This document shows, one piece after another, positions 45,538 to 57,350 of a stretch of DNA of 64,000 bases; position 1 is the first letter of the stretch; each line of letters begins with the position of its first letter. Under the pieces are notes generated by a model. That model was not told the origin of the DNA and searched no databases. It saw only the letters and a list, made by a program, of their open reading frames with translations. Source of the DNA: Elmis aenea (Eukaryota; Arthropoda; Insecta; Coleoptera; Elmidae). The position numbers and the translations under genes are program-made. The DNA is taken from assembly GCA_947652605.1 (NCBI GenBank), contig OX393582.1:12424544-12488543 (forward strand), in the 5' to 3' direction.

Positions 45538-46607
45538 TAGGGTTGCCAACTGACCTTTTTTGAAAAGGACAGTCCTTTTTTAGGCACCTTATGTCCTTGT
45601 CCTTTTTCAAATATGAAAAGGACGCCTTTTGTCCTTTTTTCAGTAAAATGTTTAACAAGAACGTTAAAAGAAAAAAATGCAAAAATTAATACAATAATTA
45701 AGTTATATTATTAGTAAAGAACTTTTAAATTTCCCATCATATTATGATGAATTTGAAACAAAAATTACAAATAAGATTGGATGAAGAATTTTTCGGTTAT
45801 GAAAAGCTTCACAAAAAACCAAAAAGTAAAGATAACAGAAGATTTTAAATTATTTTATTATATTCTGTAAACTATTTGAAAAAAAAATTGATTTTAACCA
45901 AAACACTATTAATGGAAAATTGTCTCATATTTGCTTAACTGATAATATATTTCCAAAATATGAACATTTTGTTGAAATAATCACAACTTTAAAATTGCAA
46001 GAAAGACTTGCTCTGAATATGAACGATTTGTTTGAAGAGATCGCGGTAATAAGTAAAAATTTTGAAACTATTTCAAATTCCAAGTTATATTCTGAATGTG
46101 CAAGTACAAGCAGCAAATAGCACATTATTTTAAAAAATTGTGATAAGTTTATAAATATTTTCAAAGTAATATCTTTTGTGCTATGTATTTCTGGTACATC
46201 TGCTTTTTGTGAAAGGGTTTTCAGTGTAATGAACGCTAAATGGCGTGACGACCGAAATCGATGTTCTGTAAAACTTATTAAAAGTGAGCTTATGATTTAC
46301 TTTAATTTAAATGAAACATGTTTGGATTTTGCAGAAAAAATTAAAAACGATTCGGCTTTGCTGAAATGTGCGTAAAACCAAAGAAAATATAATTTTAAAA
46401 ATAAAAACTGTTAATTATAATTTGAATAACTTAATAGTTATATATTATATATTACCTATATACAAATATAATATACTATGTATTATCGTTTTTTTTTTGC
46501 TCCACGTTTTGAGAATCGGTAAGAAAATTTCTTGGGACTGGGGGGTGGAGGCGGGGGCTCTGGTGAGAAGTGTCCTTTTTTGGGATTTTATAGAGTTGGC
46601 AACCCTA
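45538..46607 (+). mobile_element. hAT element with perfect 8-bp target duplication
   Basis: Ends TAGGGTTGCCAACT at 45538 and AGTTGGCAACCCTA ending at 46607. Identical octamers GTTAAAGC lie at 45530-45537 and 46608-46615. Repeated AAAGGAC / GTCCTTTT motifs cluster just inside both ends, a plausible transposase-binding array. It encodes the 3' part of a hAT transposase on the plus strand; at 1070 bp it is internally deleted. Confidence 0.93.
45920..46374 (+). pseudogene. hAT transposase C-terminal part
   Basis: One frame is open from 45920 to the TAA at 46372-46374, except for a single TAG at 46118-46120. It carries the hAT dimerisation block ISGTSAFCERVFSVMNAKW followed by DDRNRCSVKLIKSEL. 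About 150 residues remain of a protein that is normally over 500. The low damage and perfect target duplication suggest a fairly young insertion. The class resembles hAT proteins with the (S)..AFCERVFS signature. Confidence 0.88.
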
Positions 46608-46615
46608 GTTAAAGC

Positions 46616-47448
46616 TCTTTTTGTATGAAAACAAACGTATGAGGTTAAGAGGAAGTCGTAATTTGCTCGTTTTGAAGGCTTTTTACAAAATGCTCAGGCA
46701 TTTTATATAATTGTGGATTTTGCATTATGCCTACTACATATACATTTTTAAATATAATTCTTACTAAGCATATAAGAACACAATCCTCTGCCAGTAAAAC
46801 CATCTTTATATTTGTAACGGTTACCGACATCCTTATGTTCTTTGAACATACACACTGTATATTCTGTCTTTTTGTTATGTTTATAAAATGAATAATTTTT
46901 ATCAGCAACTGAACCCTAATCAAAAAAACGTTTACCGCATCACATCGAAATTAAAACCACCGTTCCGTAAAAAATAAAATACAGCTCAACCCGGAATTGA
47001 ACCGTCATTTTGTAAGATTGATACCCTGGGAAATATTGCATGTTTCATCGTGTGCTATGTAAAATTCAAAAGTTTTAAATTATCGGTTGATTGATGACAC
47101 CGACATCATTGGAGGATAACAAAGAACGAACACCTGTCTCTACAGGAATCGGTTTTCGATTCCGTAGCAATATTCGCGTGATGCATTTGACAGGGTAATC
47201 GCTATTGAACCTTTTCTAAAGCAAGCGAACGTCTTTCGAGTATATGTCGTCATATTTCTTGTATTTGAATCCCTGAATATATCTGCAGTAAGACTTCTTT
47301 AGCAATGACGTTACCTCAGGTGAGGAAATTTATTACCTCTAGTAGTAGAGCCACAGGTGAATACGATAAATAAGTAAAATATACACACTTTGTTTTTCTC
47401 GTTTTCTGTTCTAGCTATAACATATTACGCACATAACTTTTGTACATA
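46616..47448. other. Gap; possible tRNA-like trace
   Basis: Inverse of GGTTCAATTCCGGGTTGAGC at about 46985-47005 looks like a pol III B box and T-arm, but no A box is evident. It may be a SINE remnant. The minus-strand frame 46923-46645 has no recognisable motif. Confidence 0.3.
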
Positions 47449-49599
47449 TACAGGGTGTCCCAGATAACATTTCCAGCATGGAAATGTCGCTTATTATAAG
47501 ATATAGGTACAGGTTTGCTTAAATTAAATGAATTATTGTATTATAAGTGTAAGAGAAAATGTAATATTTTTTTCTCTTATAACTTTTTTGTTTTATTCAC
47601 TAGATCAATGTTGTTAGTACTTTCTTAAAATATTTTTAATCTAGAATGTAATTAGTATTTTAGATTTTTTTCATTACCATTGTCGAGATATTACCCCTAA
47701 TTTTTTCTTAAGGGCCGCAAAGCTGGCTATGCAATAGTTAAATGTGCTTTTTGTTTTTAATATTACTTGTTACATCTATTTCTATAACTAAGTCACAAAA
47801 TCAAGAAAAGATGTAATTTTACCAATCAATTATCAAGCTTTCTATCAAGAAGCAACAAAAAACTACATGTAAGTTTTCGTTGTTTTTAAACATAGCCATA
47901 ATTATATCAATTACTACAGGCTATCGAATTACACAACAATACTATACAATTCTAATAAATGTTACGCAAACAATTGATACTGTCATTTGACATTCGTTAT
48001 TTTTTTTTGGTTTATATTTTCATAAAGAGCTAAGTGAACGGTAAAATAAGATATTTCTTGATTTTGTGCCCATTTTTAAAAATGGATATAATAAACTCAA
48101 CTATTTCATACGCAACATCTTATCCTATAAAAAAAATGAGTTGGGATTAATATCTCAATTAAAAATTGCCAAGTACTACTAAAATTTATCTAATGATTGA
48201 GACAAAAAAGTTAGGAGAGAAAAAATTAATTAAAAATTTTCATATTTTTGCTACAACATCTGAAGTACGAGGAATTTTGTCTTTTAGAAATTGATTGTAG
48301 CTTATCTCGTACTTAGAAGCAGGGACTGAGAACGGAACGAAAACGAAAACGTTAAACGAAATTAACCGAATTTTTTTTAGAACGAAAACGAAACCGAAAA
48401 CGAAATTATTATTTTTCGTTCAAGAACGAAAACGAAATAAATATTTTCCAAAACCGGTTTAAACCGGTTTTGTCGCTATTTCAATTTTATTTCTTAAACA
48501 CACACGCAAATTTACCTTCTGTGCTGGAGAGACTCCACGAGGCAGTAAAAAATCTCACTTGAAATAAGTGAGCTTCACTTTTCTCCATATATTTACGTGA
48601 ATATGTATTAACAACTTTATTGTTTATACTTGCAATTTCGTGTAACACAATTAACAGTACAGATATTCTCTATTTCTAATCTGTTTTTTAGATCATCAAT
48701 ATAGAATATACACTTAATTGGATATATATTATCCATGTGTATGTTTTATTTGCGTTTACACATAATAACAGTAAAATTTATTCTTACTTCGAAAAAGACT
48801 ATTGTAAAAGAAGATTTATTGGAAGATGTTGCTAGTACGATTGAACGGAATGTGAAAATGTATATTGTATGGTATGTACAAACTATAAAGTTAAAGTATA
48901 TTTTAAGTTGATATAAGTTTTTTTAAATATCTTTTTTATTTTTAACATTTAGTATATTATCCACTTGAATTCATTCTTTTGTCTTTTTAAATAATTACAG
49001 CAGGATCTTATTTAATTCAAATGCATAGATTTTTAGTAGATACTAAAACAAATTTAAAACAGCACTTGCTATATTTTCATATTTTTAGATAAAGATCGTG
49101 TGTCTAATTTAACCTAATCACGTTGTGTTTTTGCACCTTACGGGTGTTAAACTAAATAAAATGGTTAAATGTTACTGTGTTTAACGATATGGTAAATGTA
49201 AATTTAATATAGCGATGGTTCGCCAGTCTAAAGTATGCTGTCCGTGAGCATCAAACCCCATCGTCATCGTTTATATTTTAGTTGAGACGCAAATATTGTT
49301 ATCGTATTTATAGAGGGTGTGGTGACTAGAAAAAAAATCGATTTTTTAACGACAAAAAAAAATATTGTAAAACCGGTTTTAACCGTTATTATTTCGGTTC
49401 ACGAAAACGAAAAAAGAATTTTTTCGGTTAGAACGAAAAGAACGAAAACGATATATTTCGTTTTCGTTCCGAACAGAAACGAACGGATTTTTTTTCGTTT
49501 TTAGTCCCTGCAGAAGTAATTCATCTAATTTAAACAAACCTGTATCTCTTATAATAAGCGAGATTTCCATGCTGGAAATGTTATCTGGAACACGCTGTA
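47449..49599. mobile_element. Family C foldback, full copy with nested hAT
   Basis: The left end TACAGGGTGTCCCAGATAAC and right end GTTATCTGGAACACGCTGTA are inverse; next inward are CATGGAAATGTCGCTTATTA and TAATAAGCGAGATTTCCATG. A hAT-type element (48320-49510) sits in the right arm. Comparison with copy 2 at 36.9-37.5 kb shows the uninterrupted state. No transposase. Confidence 0.88.
48320..49510. mobile_element. hAT-type element with AACGAAAACG arrays
   Basis: Begins CAGGGACTGAGAACGGAACG and ends AGTCCCTG after dense inverse copies of ACGAAAACG. GAACGAAAACGAAA-type motifs are tandemly iterated over about 120 bp at each end, an unusually long binding-site-like array. AAACCGGTTT palindromes lie at the inner edge of both arrays (48455-48470, 49370). 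The flanks share AGAAG, a decayed target duplication. The interior is non-coding. Confidence 0.8.
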
Positions 49600-50105
49600 T
49601 ACAATTAATTACATTACTAACAAATAACCAAATAAACCCATTTTTCGTTAGCAATATTTAAACAGGAAAAAATTAAGTAGAAAAAAGTAGGTTACGGTTT
49701 AACATATTATGATGACTTTTTTGTGAACGCAGGATATTGCCATCTATTTTGTGTTAACTTAAGGTGGTGATCGATGGGGGTTCAAACGTTGCATGACCTT
49801 AATATGATTTGGGGTAGGGTTGCCAACTTCTTGAATTTTAGGGAAGGGCACCGGTCAGAATACCAAGTGATCACAAGATTTACGTTGGGGAAACCATTGC
49901 AAAAAAAATTGTCGATTATGCAAGGTGGAAAAACAACATTTTGTTGTTAGTTCAACTAAGGTATATCATTCATTTAGCACTCCATGGAAGAAATATACCT
50001 TAAAATCAAGACAGCAATAATAGCCATATGACTGTGACATGTAGCAAAATATCCTTAAATGCAGTGTGTACAAATTCGTTTCAAAGTGTTCGAAAAATAA
50101 TCATA
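49600..50105. other. Gap with a lone hAT-type end
   Basis: TAGGGTTGCCAACTTCTTGA at about 49815 equals the TIR of the 45.54 kb hAT family, but no opposite end was found. No coding frame. Confidence 0.4.
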
Positions 50106-50766
50106 TACAGGGTGTGTAAAAATTGGCGGAAGCGCTACACGTGGCGATGTTCTTCGTAAAGTTCTAAGTCGAAAATCTTAATACGAAAATGTTGTACCAT
50201 GCTTGCTGTGTCTGCAAGAGGCCCTCAAAGTTTTGACATTAAGTCCTTTAATATTAGTATTATTTTTATTATTAAGTATTAAATAATAACGCTTATTTAA
50301 TACTTGCAAATGAAAAAGCTGCAATTTGGAATAAAAATAAATTTCGAATAGTATTTTTTCCTAGATATTGTGTTCTTCCTTTCAAAAATTGGTGTTGAAA
50401 ATATGTAAATCACTGATTTGAATGAAAATAATACATATGGCAACATTGTCATAAGCTGTCATCTCTGTTTTTCTCGTAATTATTAATTTCTAGTTTGTGT
50501 TTTACGATACCCAAAAGTTTGCAGCTATGTTTACGAACTGAAGGCTTTCAGTTCGAACAAAAATTGTAATTACCTAAGTAAAAATAGCTGATAAAAAAAT
50601 GTCCAAACGCAAATCAATGTATGAAATGTTGCCATTTTTTTTTTCTTCAAATGGTTCCTGAGGCCATAGCATGGTACAACATTTTTGTATCAAGTTTTTC
50701 GACTTAAAAATTTTACGAAGAACATCGTCACGTGTAGCGCTTCCGCCAATTTATACACACCCTGTA
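50106..50766. mobile_element. Family B MITE, copy 2
   Basis: 661 bp, TACAGGGTGTGTAAAAATTG to TATACACACCCTGTA, with about 110-bp inverted ends. The interior matches copies 1 and 3 (AAAGCTGCAATTTGGAATAA, GGCTTTCAGTTCG). TA flanks on both sides. Non-coding. Confidence 0.92.
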
Positions 50767-50815
50767 TAAGAGAATCAGTTAATCGCTAAAGTTGATAAGG
50801 TGAAACTGGAATATA

Positions 50816-51090
50816 TTGACATGTACCATTAGAGACCAAATAAAAAACGCAGGTATTGGGAAAGAACTAGAAATTTACAATCTGGGAGAAAAAATACAAG
50901 AAAACAGGGACAAATACAAAGAACACATTAAGAGAATGCAACATCAAAGAGTGCCAAAAATAATAAGAAAGTATAAGCCAAGAGGAAGAAGAGAAATAGG
51001 AAGACCCATAAAAAGATGGAAACAACTAAAATAACATATCGTGAAGACGAAACAGGCAATTTGCCTAAGCCATGGAGTAAAGAAGAAGAA
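50816..51090 (+). pseudogene. Non-LTR retrotransposon ORF2 3' tail (plus)
   Basis: The frame 50816-51034 reads TIRDQIKNAGIGKELEIYNL, then KIQENRDKYKEHIKRMQ and GRREIGRPIKRWKQ: the C-terminal tail after the RT domain of many insect non-LTR (endonuclease-RT) elements. The 3' end is GCCTAAGCCATGGAGTAAAG followed by (AAG)n. The same tail is found inverted at 40.84-41.02 kb. 5'-truncated. Confidence 0.8.
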
Positions 51091-51955
51091 GTTTATCGGT
51101 GAATCATGAATATAGCAATCACATAGCAATTTATTCGGAAGCACAAATTAAATTTAATGAATAAAATTACAAAAAAAGCAATCATCTAAAAATTGTCAAT
51201 ATTGCCTATGACCATAAGACTAACCAACTTTGTCATTTTAATCTACTATGGTCCATCTCTATTAAACAGCCAGATTCCAATGGTGGCTCTCAAATTTTAA
51301 TCAGTCTTCATAGCTGTGTGAAAAGGTTCACAAAATGTATAAAATCTTCCAAATCTCGCAGTCCAACTTCTTTCTTACGCTGCGTGTAGCGAAAGTAGAT
51401 TTGGGGAACACAGCTACTCTCCACAATTTTTGCCGTTATAGAGAGATCTGTTGCATCATAGCATTCTCACAACGTGCTCAGAATGAATAACAAGAAATAA
51501 ATAAACAGCCTTCAGGAACTGAGCAGAATAACGTTATGTTCGAGAATTATATCACGTTAGGGACTGTGCTTTGTAAATCGTCATACTTCTATTATTTTAC
51601 TTTATTCTGCAATTTCTCATTCAAATTAAACGTTGCTGTTAAGTTTTGTAACTTATTTTGAGCTTGCGTCGTTCAAAATATACGTGTTACTTTCCAGATC
51701 ACGAGTTTTAAAGATATCCCAAGCAAATAGTGACTTAAAAAGGAATTTAATTTTAAAATATTCTGTCGGTTGCGAAAGTCTTATTTTAAACCCTTCGTCA
51801 GACGCAAAGTATTTGTGAGATCTTTCAAACTGAACTTTTTAAGTATCTCATTGACAGATTCGTTTCCAGCAAAAGCCTCTCTGTAGCTTAACTGACTTGC
51901 CACAATCGTTTCGATTGTTATAGCCTGGACATCTTCAGCTGTATGAATGAAATTA
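51091..51955. other. Gap without recognised feature
   Basis: No element ends. The plus frame 51633-51818 has no recognisable motif. Confidence 0.35.
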
Positions 51956-53206
51956 TTAGGTTGGATAATAAGTATCTAATGGCCGTTTTTTTTTAATTTG
52001 AAATAGCGCCTGAAAAAAAATTTTGTTTGTCTAAATGTTATGTCATTTAAAAGGTAACTTTTTGCTCTACAATGTAGTTCTTTTGTTTTTTCTATCTATT
52101 GAGTCAACTTAAGTTAATTTTGAGATTATGAAAATGAAATATCAAGGGACAAAAGTGAGAATTTTCGTCACTATTTGCTTTCTGCGTTTAATCGAGGCGT
52201 TAAAGCCTCTGAAGCTGCTCCTGAGATTTGTACTGTTTATGGAGAAGACGCAATGCCTGAAAGGACTGCTCGAAATTGGTTCACACGATTCCAAAATGAC
52301 CATTACGATCTGAAAAACATAGTTCGCTCTGGACGCCCGGTTGAGTTTCATGAAGAGCGATTGAATAAACTTCTTTATGAATCCACAAGAAACTTGGCTG
52401 AGCAAATGAACTGTGTGCATAGAACAGTCATTAACCACCTTCATTCAATGGAAAGGTTCAAAAACTCGTCGCTTGGGTTCCTTACGTCTTGAATAAAAAC
52501 AACAAAAATCAACGCTCCATAATCGCCGTCAGTTTGCTCGCCCGTCGTCTCTTGACACGGCGTCACAAGCAACATTTCCTTTATCGCTTAGTCACGGGTT
52601 ACAAAAAATTGTGCCTTTACGTCAATATGAAACAGCGGAAAGAATGGCTCAGTCCCAAAAAACCAGCGACGCCTCGCGAAAAACAAGAAATTCACCTTCG
52701 AAAGACAATGTTGGCGTTTGGTGGGACTGGGAGGGTATCATACTACTAACTTTTTCAGAACAACTAGACGGTCAACGCAGAACTCTATATTCAACAAATG
52801 CATCGATTCAACGACGCTATTCAGCAAAATCGACCTAATCGGCGATATGGCGTCTTGCTGCAACATGACAACGCCCGTCCCAACATCGCCAACGTCACCA
52901 AAAATGCCATTCAAACCCTTGGTTGGGAAGTTTTGCCGCATCCGCCCTCCTCTCCCGACCTGGCACCATCAGATTTTCATCTTTCTTAATCTCTTTCAAA
53001 CGATAATGACGTGGAATTGAAAACTTGATTTAACGAATTTTTCAAGTCAAGACTGAGATTTCTATCGTAAAGGATTCTATAAACTTGTTGAACGATGGGA
53101 AGAAGTTGTAAATAACAACAGGGAAGGCTAATTTATTCATTTATTGTATTCTTTTTGTATAAAATTTTAAAAAAAAACGGCCATTACTTATTATTATCCA
53201 ACCGAA
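51956..53206 (+). mobile_element. mariner element (mellifera-like)
   Basis: Inverted ends TTAGGTTGGATAATAAGT and the inverse of TTCGGTTGGATAATAATA, each next to TA. At 1251 bp it has the length of a complete mariner. The encoded transposase is broken by several indels. The N-terminal sequence style and TIR fit the mellifera/cecropia side of mariner rather than mauritiana. Confidence 0.93.
52150..52987 (+). pseudogene. mariner DD34D transposase, frameshifted
   Basis: The first piece (52175-52492) carries the mariner N-terminal helix-turn-helix region: ICTVYGEDAMPERTARNWF, RSGRPVEFHEERLN, MNCVHRTVINHLHSM. The middle is split across two or three frames (52489-52838). The last piece (52798-52989) holds LLQHDNARPNIA and SSPDLAPSDFHL. 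There are 34 residues between the two catalytic Asp, the DD34D mariner signature. At least three frame changes make it inactive. Confidence 0.92.
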
Positions 53207-53496
53207 TACATAACCGATGTCATATTTTTGCCAACTTGTAATGAATATTTTTGCTTGGAACATGGATTTATAGTCTCCAAAACCTACTGCTATGGTAAAG
53301 TGGATGATGAGTACAAATTTTAACTACAAATTTTAATTTTATTTTATTTCTTTATTAGATTTCATTACTTGATTCTTATTTGACTGATTTTGTTAAAGTG
53401 TTTGTTCTGTTAAAGTTTCTAAAAGATTATTAAAATATGTCTCCTCAAAAACATCCAAAAAAGGGTTTATTGATAAGTACTTTTTGTTTGTAAATA
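53207..53496. other. Short gap
   Basis: AT-rich sequence between the mariner and the third family B MITE. No feature was recognised. Confidence 0.4.
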
Positions 53497-54131
53497 TACA
53501 GGGTGTGTATAAATTGTCGGAAGCGCTACACATGGCGATGTTCTTCGTAAAATTCTAAGTCGAAAATCTTAATACAAAAATGTTGTACCATGCTTGCTGT
53601 GTCTGCAAGAGGTCCTCAAAATTTTGACATTAAGTCCTTTAATAAGCGTTATTATTTAATATTTGTTAATGAAAAAGCTGCGATTTGGAATAAAAATAAA
53701 TTTTGAATAATATTTCTTCCTAGATATTGTGTTTTTCCTTTCAAAAATTGTTGTTGAAAATATGTTAATCACTGATTTGAATGAAAATAATACATATGGC
53801 AACATTGTCATTAGCTGTCATCTCTGTGTTCTTCTCGTAATTATTTCTTGTTTGTATTAGACGATACCTAAAAGAATGCAGCTATGTTTACGAACTGAAG
53901 GCTTTCAGTTCGAATAAATACATATAATAAATATCTAAGTAAAAATTGCTAATAAAAAAATGACCAAACGCAAATCAATGGATGCAATGTTGCTAAATTT
54001 TTTTCTTCTTTAATGGTTCCTGAGGCCATAGGTAGCATGGTACAATATTTTTGTATTAAAATTTTCGACTTAGAATTTTACGAAGAAAATCATCACGTGT
54101 AGCGCTTCCGACAATTTATACACACCCTGTA
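53497..54131. mobile_element. Family B MITE, copy 3
   Basis: 635 bp, TACAGGGTGTGTATAAATTG to its inverse CACCCTGTA. Copies 2 and 3 lie only 2.7 kb apart in the same orientation and are close in sequence; both carry GTCCTTTAAT after the inverted end. Confidence 0.92.
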
Positions 54132-55590
54132 TAAATTATAGTTATGATCCGATGGAATACGTAATGTATCTACATACATACATTGTGCCCGAACTACTAT
54201 TGCGCCTGACGGAGATTTGATTAATAACTCAAACAATCTTAAATGAAATTTGATAATCGATGACGAACAAACCAATTGGACATGAATTTATCGTTTTAAA
54301 CCAAAATACTTTTTAATTTTGCTAAGAAAAAGCTTGTAACCATTAATATTTGCAAATGAATTGCAAAATTGATATTAATGAGCCGACACGATTGCCTAAA
54401 CTGTTCAAAGAAGGGAATGATTTATTATCTTTGATAAACGATTTTTAAAACAGTTATTTTTTCAATTCTAGCAAGGCGATTAAAGAAATAAGCTTTAAAA
54501 ATTAAAATTTTATTTTCAAAGAAATTAATTAACGATTTTTTGACCTACAGTGGCACATTACTAGTTTATATAAAATGAATTCTAGAGCATCTCTTGTGCT
54601 TACCTGGTAAAATGTAAAATGTGAGCCCTTTTTGGATTTACTTTATTACTCTGCTGTAATAAAATACTAAATATTTTTTGAGCAAACATTTTTCAGTTTG
54701 TGATTTCCTCTGTGCACCATTGACCTAGATGTTTTAATAACGTTGGGATAATTCCCCTGTTGGTATGATCATCTGCTTATACAATACGCGACTAGCGAAA
54801 CATCTTATCAGGTTAATATTGAACTCAGTTCATCAATTATTATCGACACGCCAATGTCTACAATTAGGAACATGCAATGTTGGTAGTATTGTACGGTCGA
54901 TTTTTATGGTAAAAAATGGTTATTGTACTCAAACGAAAGTTTAATGATTTCTACACGCTGTAAAACCCAACGCTGTGCTGATAAGTACACCACTGGGTAT
55001 AAGAAAACCGAAAAGTTTTTAATTAATAAAATTCTCCCTTAATGCATTTTTTAGATTAATGCCAAAGCTAGCTGTTTTTTCAGTTTTTCTTTGCTAATTA
55101 GTTGTTCAATTTCGCCTGGCATTTCCTAAACAAAAGTTACTGAAAAACCAGGTAATTTTTAATCAATATTACGGAATATCAATAGTACCTACTACCACCA
55201 GAGGTATTTTTTAAAAATAACTGTTTACCTATCCCCTTATCCCTTAAAAACTTTCAACAATTTCACAATACAGAACGTCAAATGAAAATTTCGTTACACA
55301 AATTCGAGTAGATTTTTTTTTACGTTTTGTGAAGTACCGCCGGTCAAGCTTCTACAGGAAACACAAGCGATTCTAAGAAAATGTTTAACTTAAGTGATAA
55401 TTTTGAACTATATTAAGATATACATACTCTTTAAAAAGTTGAGAATGGAATTTCTCAAATTTATTTTATTTTATCAAATAACAAATGGTAAGCTGTTGAC
55501 ATTCCTGTAAATCTTTTTTTATAATTCGTATAATATACTTTTATGATAGTGAGTTTCTTATCGATTAATATTTTATTTAATGTATTAATG
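54132..55590. other. Gap without recognised feature
   Basis: No coding frame of note. Possibly unique DNA. A minus-strand frame at 54275-54093 overlaps the MITE end. Confidence 0.4.
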
Positions 55591-55760
55591 CAGTGATTCT
55601 TAACCAGTGAAGCGAACCATCTAGGACAGTCTAAAAAATCTAAAGAGGGGGCGCAAAGAAAATTGTAAATTAATAGCAGAACTGTTTATTAAAACAACAA
55701 AAACACAATAACAAAAAATACGTATTGAAAATAACAGCAGTCACACATACGATATGTTTA
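55591..55760 (+). mobile_element. Probable hAT end (CAGTGATTCTTAACC)
   Basis: CAGTGATTCTTAACCAGTG at 55591 followed by GAGGGGGCGCAAAG is a typical hAT terminus with subterminal GGCGC motifs. The opposite end and target duplication were not found, so the right limit is arbitrary. Confidence 0.5.
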
Positions 55761-56896
55761 TAGTGAGCCTTAAACTAGTGGATTTTAATGTATTTTTAGG
55801 TTAACATTAGCAAAGCATAAGAATAACAAAACTACATCTCCTTAAAATAGTACAGTCAATCCAAAGACATTTTAGAAATAAAATCAAATAGTGTTTTGGT
55901 AGGAGAAGTATATTGGAAGAGTAACGCAGTAAAAATTCATGTAGTGAAGAAGGAACAACAAAATTTTATATGAAAAAGGCATAAATGAAAAAAATGTGAC
56001 GAAACGCTGCTGTTAATTTTTTTGATAATGTCATAACTGCCTTCGGGCGTATTTTTTTAAGCGAACAGTAAAAATATTCCTGAAGTTATTATCAACTTCT
56101 GGTTGTTTTCAGCCAAAAGGCGATTTATGAATTATGTTGAAAAAACTTGATCACCCATTATTAAAAGCACTGAAATATTAATTGTTTGTTGTTGATCTGT
56201 TGCTAATGCAACAAACTTTACCAAAGTAATGAAGTGAAACAGGTCTGCAAAGTCGATTAGACAGGCAAAAGCTTGTTTAATTTTAAAATCATTTAAAATT
56301 GCAAATAACCAGTACTGTTAAAATAGTTAAAATAGTTTTTCTTTCTCTTTTACTTTTTGGGATCTACTTATAAAAACTGGCATTTTTTGTTCTTTAATTT
56401 AGCGGTTACTTTTGTTTATTGATATGCCTTTGAATAGTTTGTAGACGATAGTTTTTTTTTCAATTTGTTATACCTACCTAATTATAGTCGGTTTTGTGAT
56501 ACATGGTTGTTTTTAAATTTTTTTATTTTGTTTAATAATTTAAATAAGAAAACTTGCTATTGTATTAAAAAATATTTAGGAAGTTATCCAAAACTACATA
56601 TTGTCATTCAAATTCTTGCACTAAAAAAAAAATAGTAGTAGTCTCCTAATTAAAAAAATAATTCGTATGTACATTTAAGCAACACTGCTGCTTCCAATTA
56701 AAAGTTGTGAAAATAAATTTCGAACGTTTATTTATTTCAAGGCAAACTAAAAAAAGGAAATTAATTTAGAGTTCAGCATTTTGTTTGTTTAAACTTTCTA
56801 TAAATTTTTGTAATGTTTATTAAAGTTAAACGATCAAACAGGTGTGTCTCATTTTGAAGTATGTAGTTTATTGATCGATGGTAAAGATTCTATATT
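55761..56896. other. Gap without recognised feature
   Basis: AT-rich, with homopolymer tracts near 56620. No coding frames or repeats were recognised. Confidence 0.4.
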
Positions 56897-57140
56897 TACA
56901 GGGCGACACAGTAAGGAATAGCAAGCTCTATAAATGCTGTATTTTAAGAATTAGAGCTTTTGTTATTATTACTGAACATTTATTAAGAGAGTTCCAAGTT
57001 CTTTTTCAATCATATTGTTGCATATTTTAAAACACAATATAATTATCATGACGATGTAGTAGATAACATAAACATTGTAAAGTAGTTCGTTTAAATGCCA
57101 ATTTAAAATTGTTTAATAATAAATTGAAAATTTATCTAAT
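56897..57140. mobile_element. Possible TACAGGG-type element remnant
   Basis: TACAGGGCGACACAGTAAGG at 56897 looks like a TACAGGGTGA-type terminus of a family not otherwise seen here. TACAGCGTGAG near 57141 is not its clear inverse. No coding content. Confidence 0.4.
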
Positions 57141-57194
57141 ACAGCGTGAGTTTCACTTGATTGAAGAGTTTTTCTTTTTTCTAGAAAACTAGGA

Positions 57195-57350
57195 TTTTGT
57201 TGTATCTAAATGTATTATCTAATTGTATTTGTATTTGTATATTGCATTTGCATTGGTATTCTGTATTCCTTGTATTTATGACTTTTCATAAACTATTTGT
57301 ACAAATTTATGTACCTAGTCAATGTGAATAAATTATTATTATTATAAAAA
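57195..57350 (+). mobile_element. Non-LTR retrotransposon 3' end with (ATT)n tail
   Basis: TTGTATTTATGACTTTTCAT, then TTTGTACAAATTTATGTACC, then GTGAATAAATTATTATTATT. Ending in AATAAA plus (ATT)n is characteristic of the 3' UTR of several insect non-LTR elements. No upstream coding part was recognised. Confidence 0.5.

Noticed and set aside
46980..47010. tRNA gene suggested by inverse GGTTCAATTCCGGGTTGAGC
   Set aside because: Only a B-box/T-arm-like piece; no A box, anticodon arm or acceptor pairing was found.
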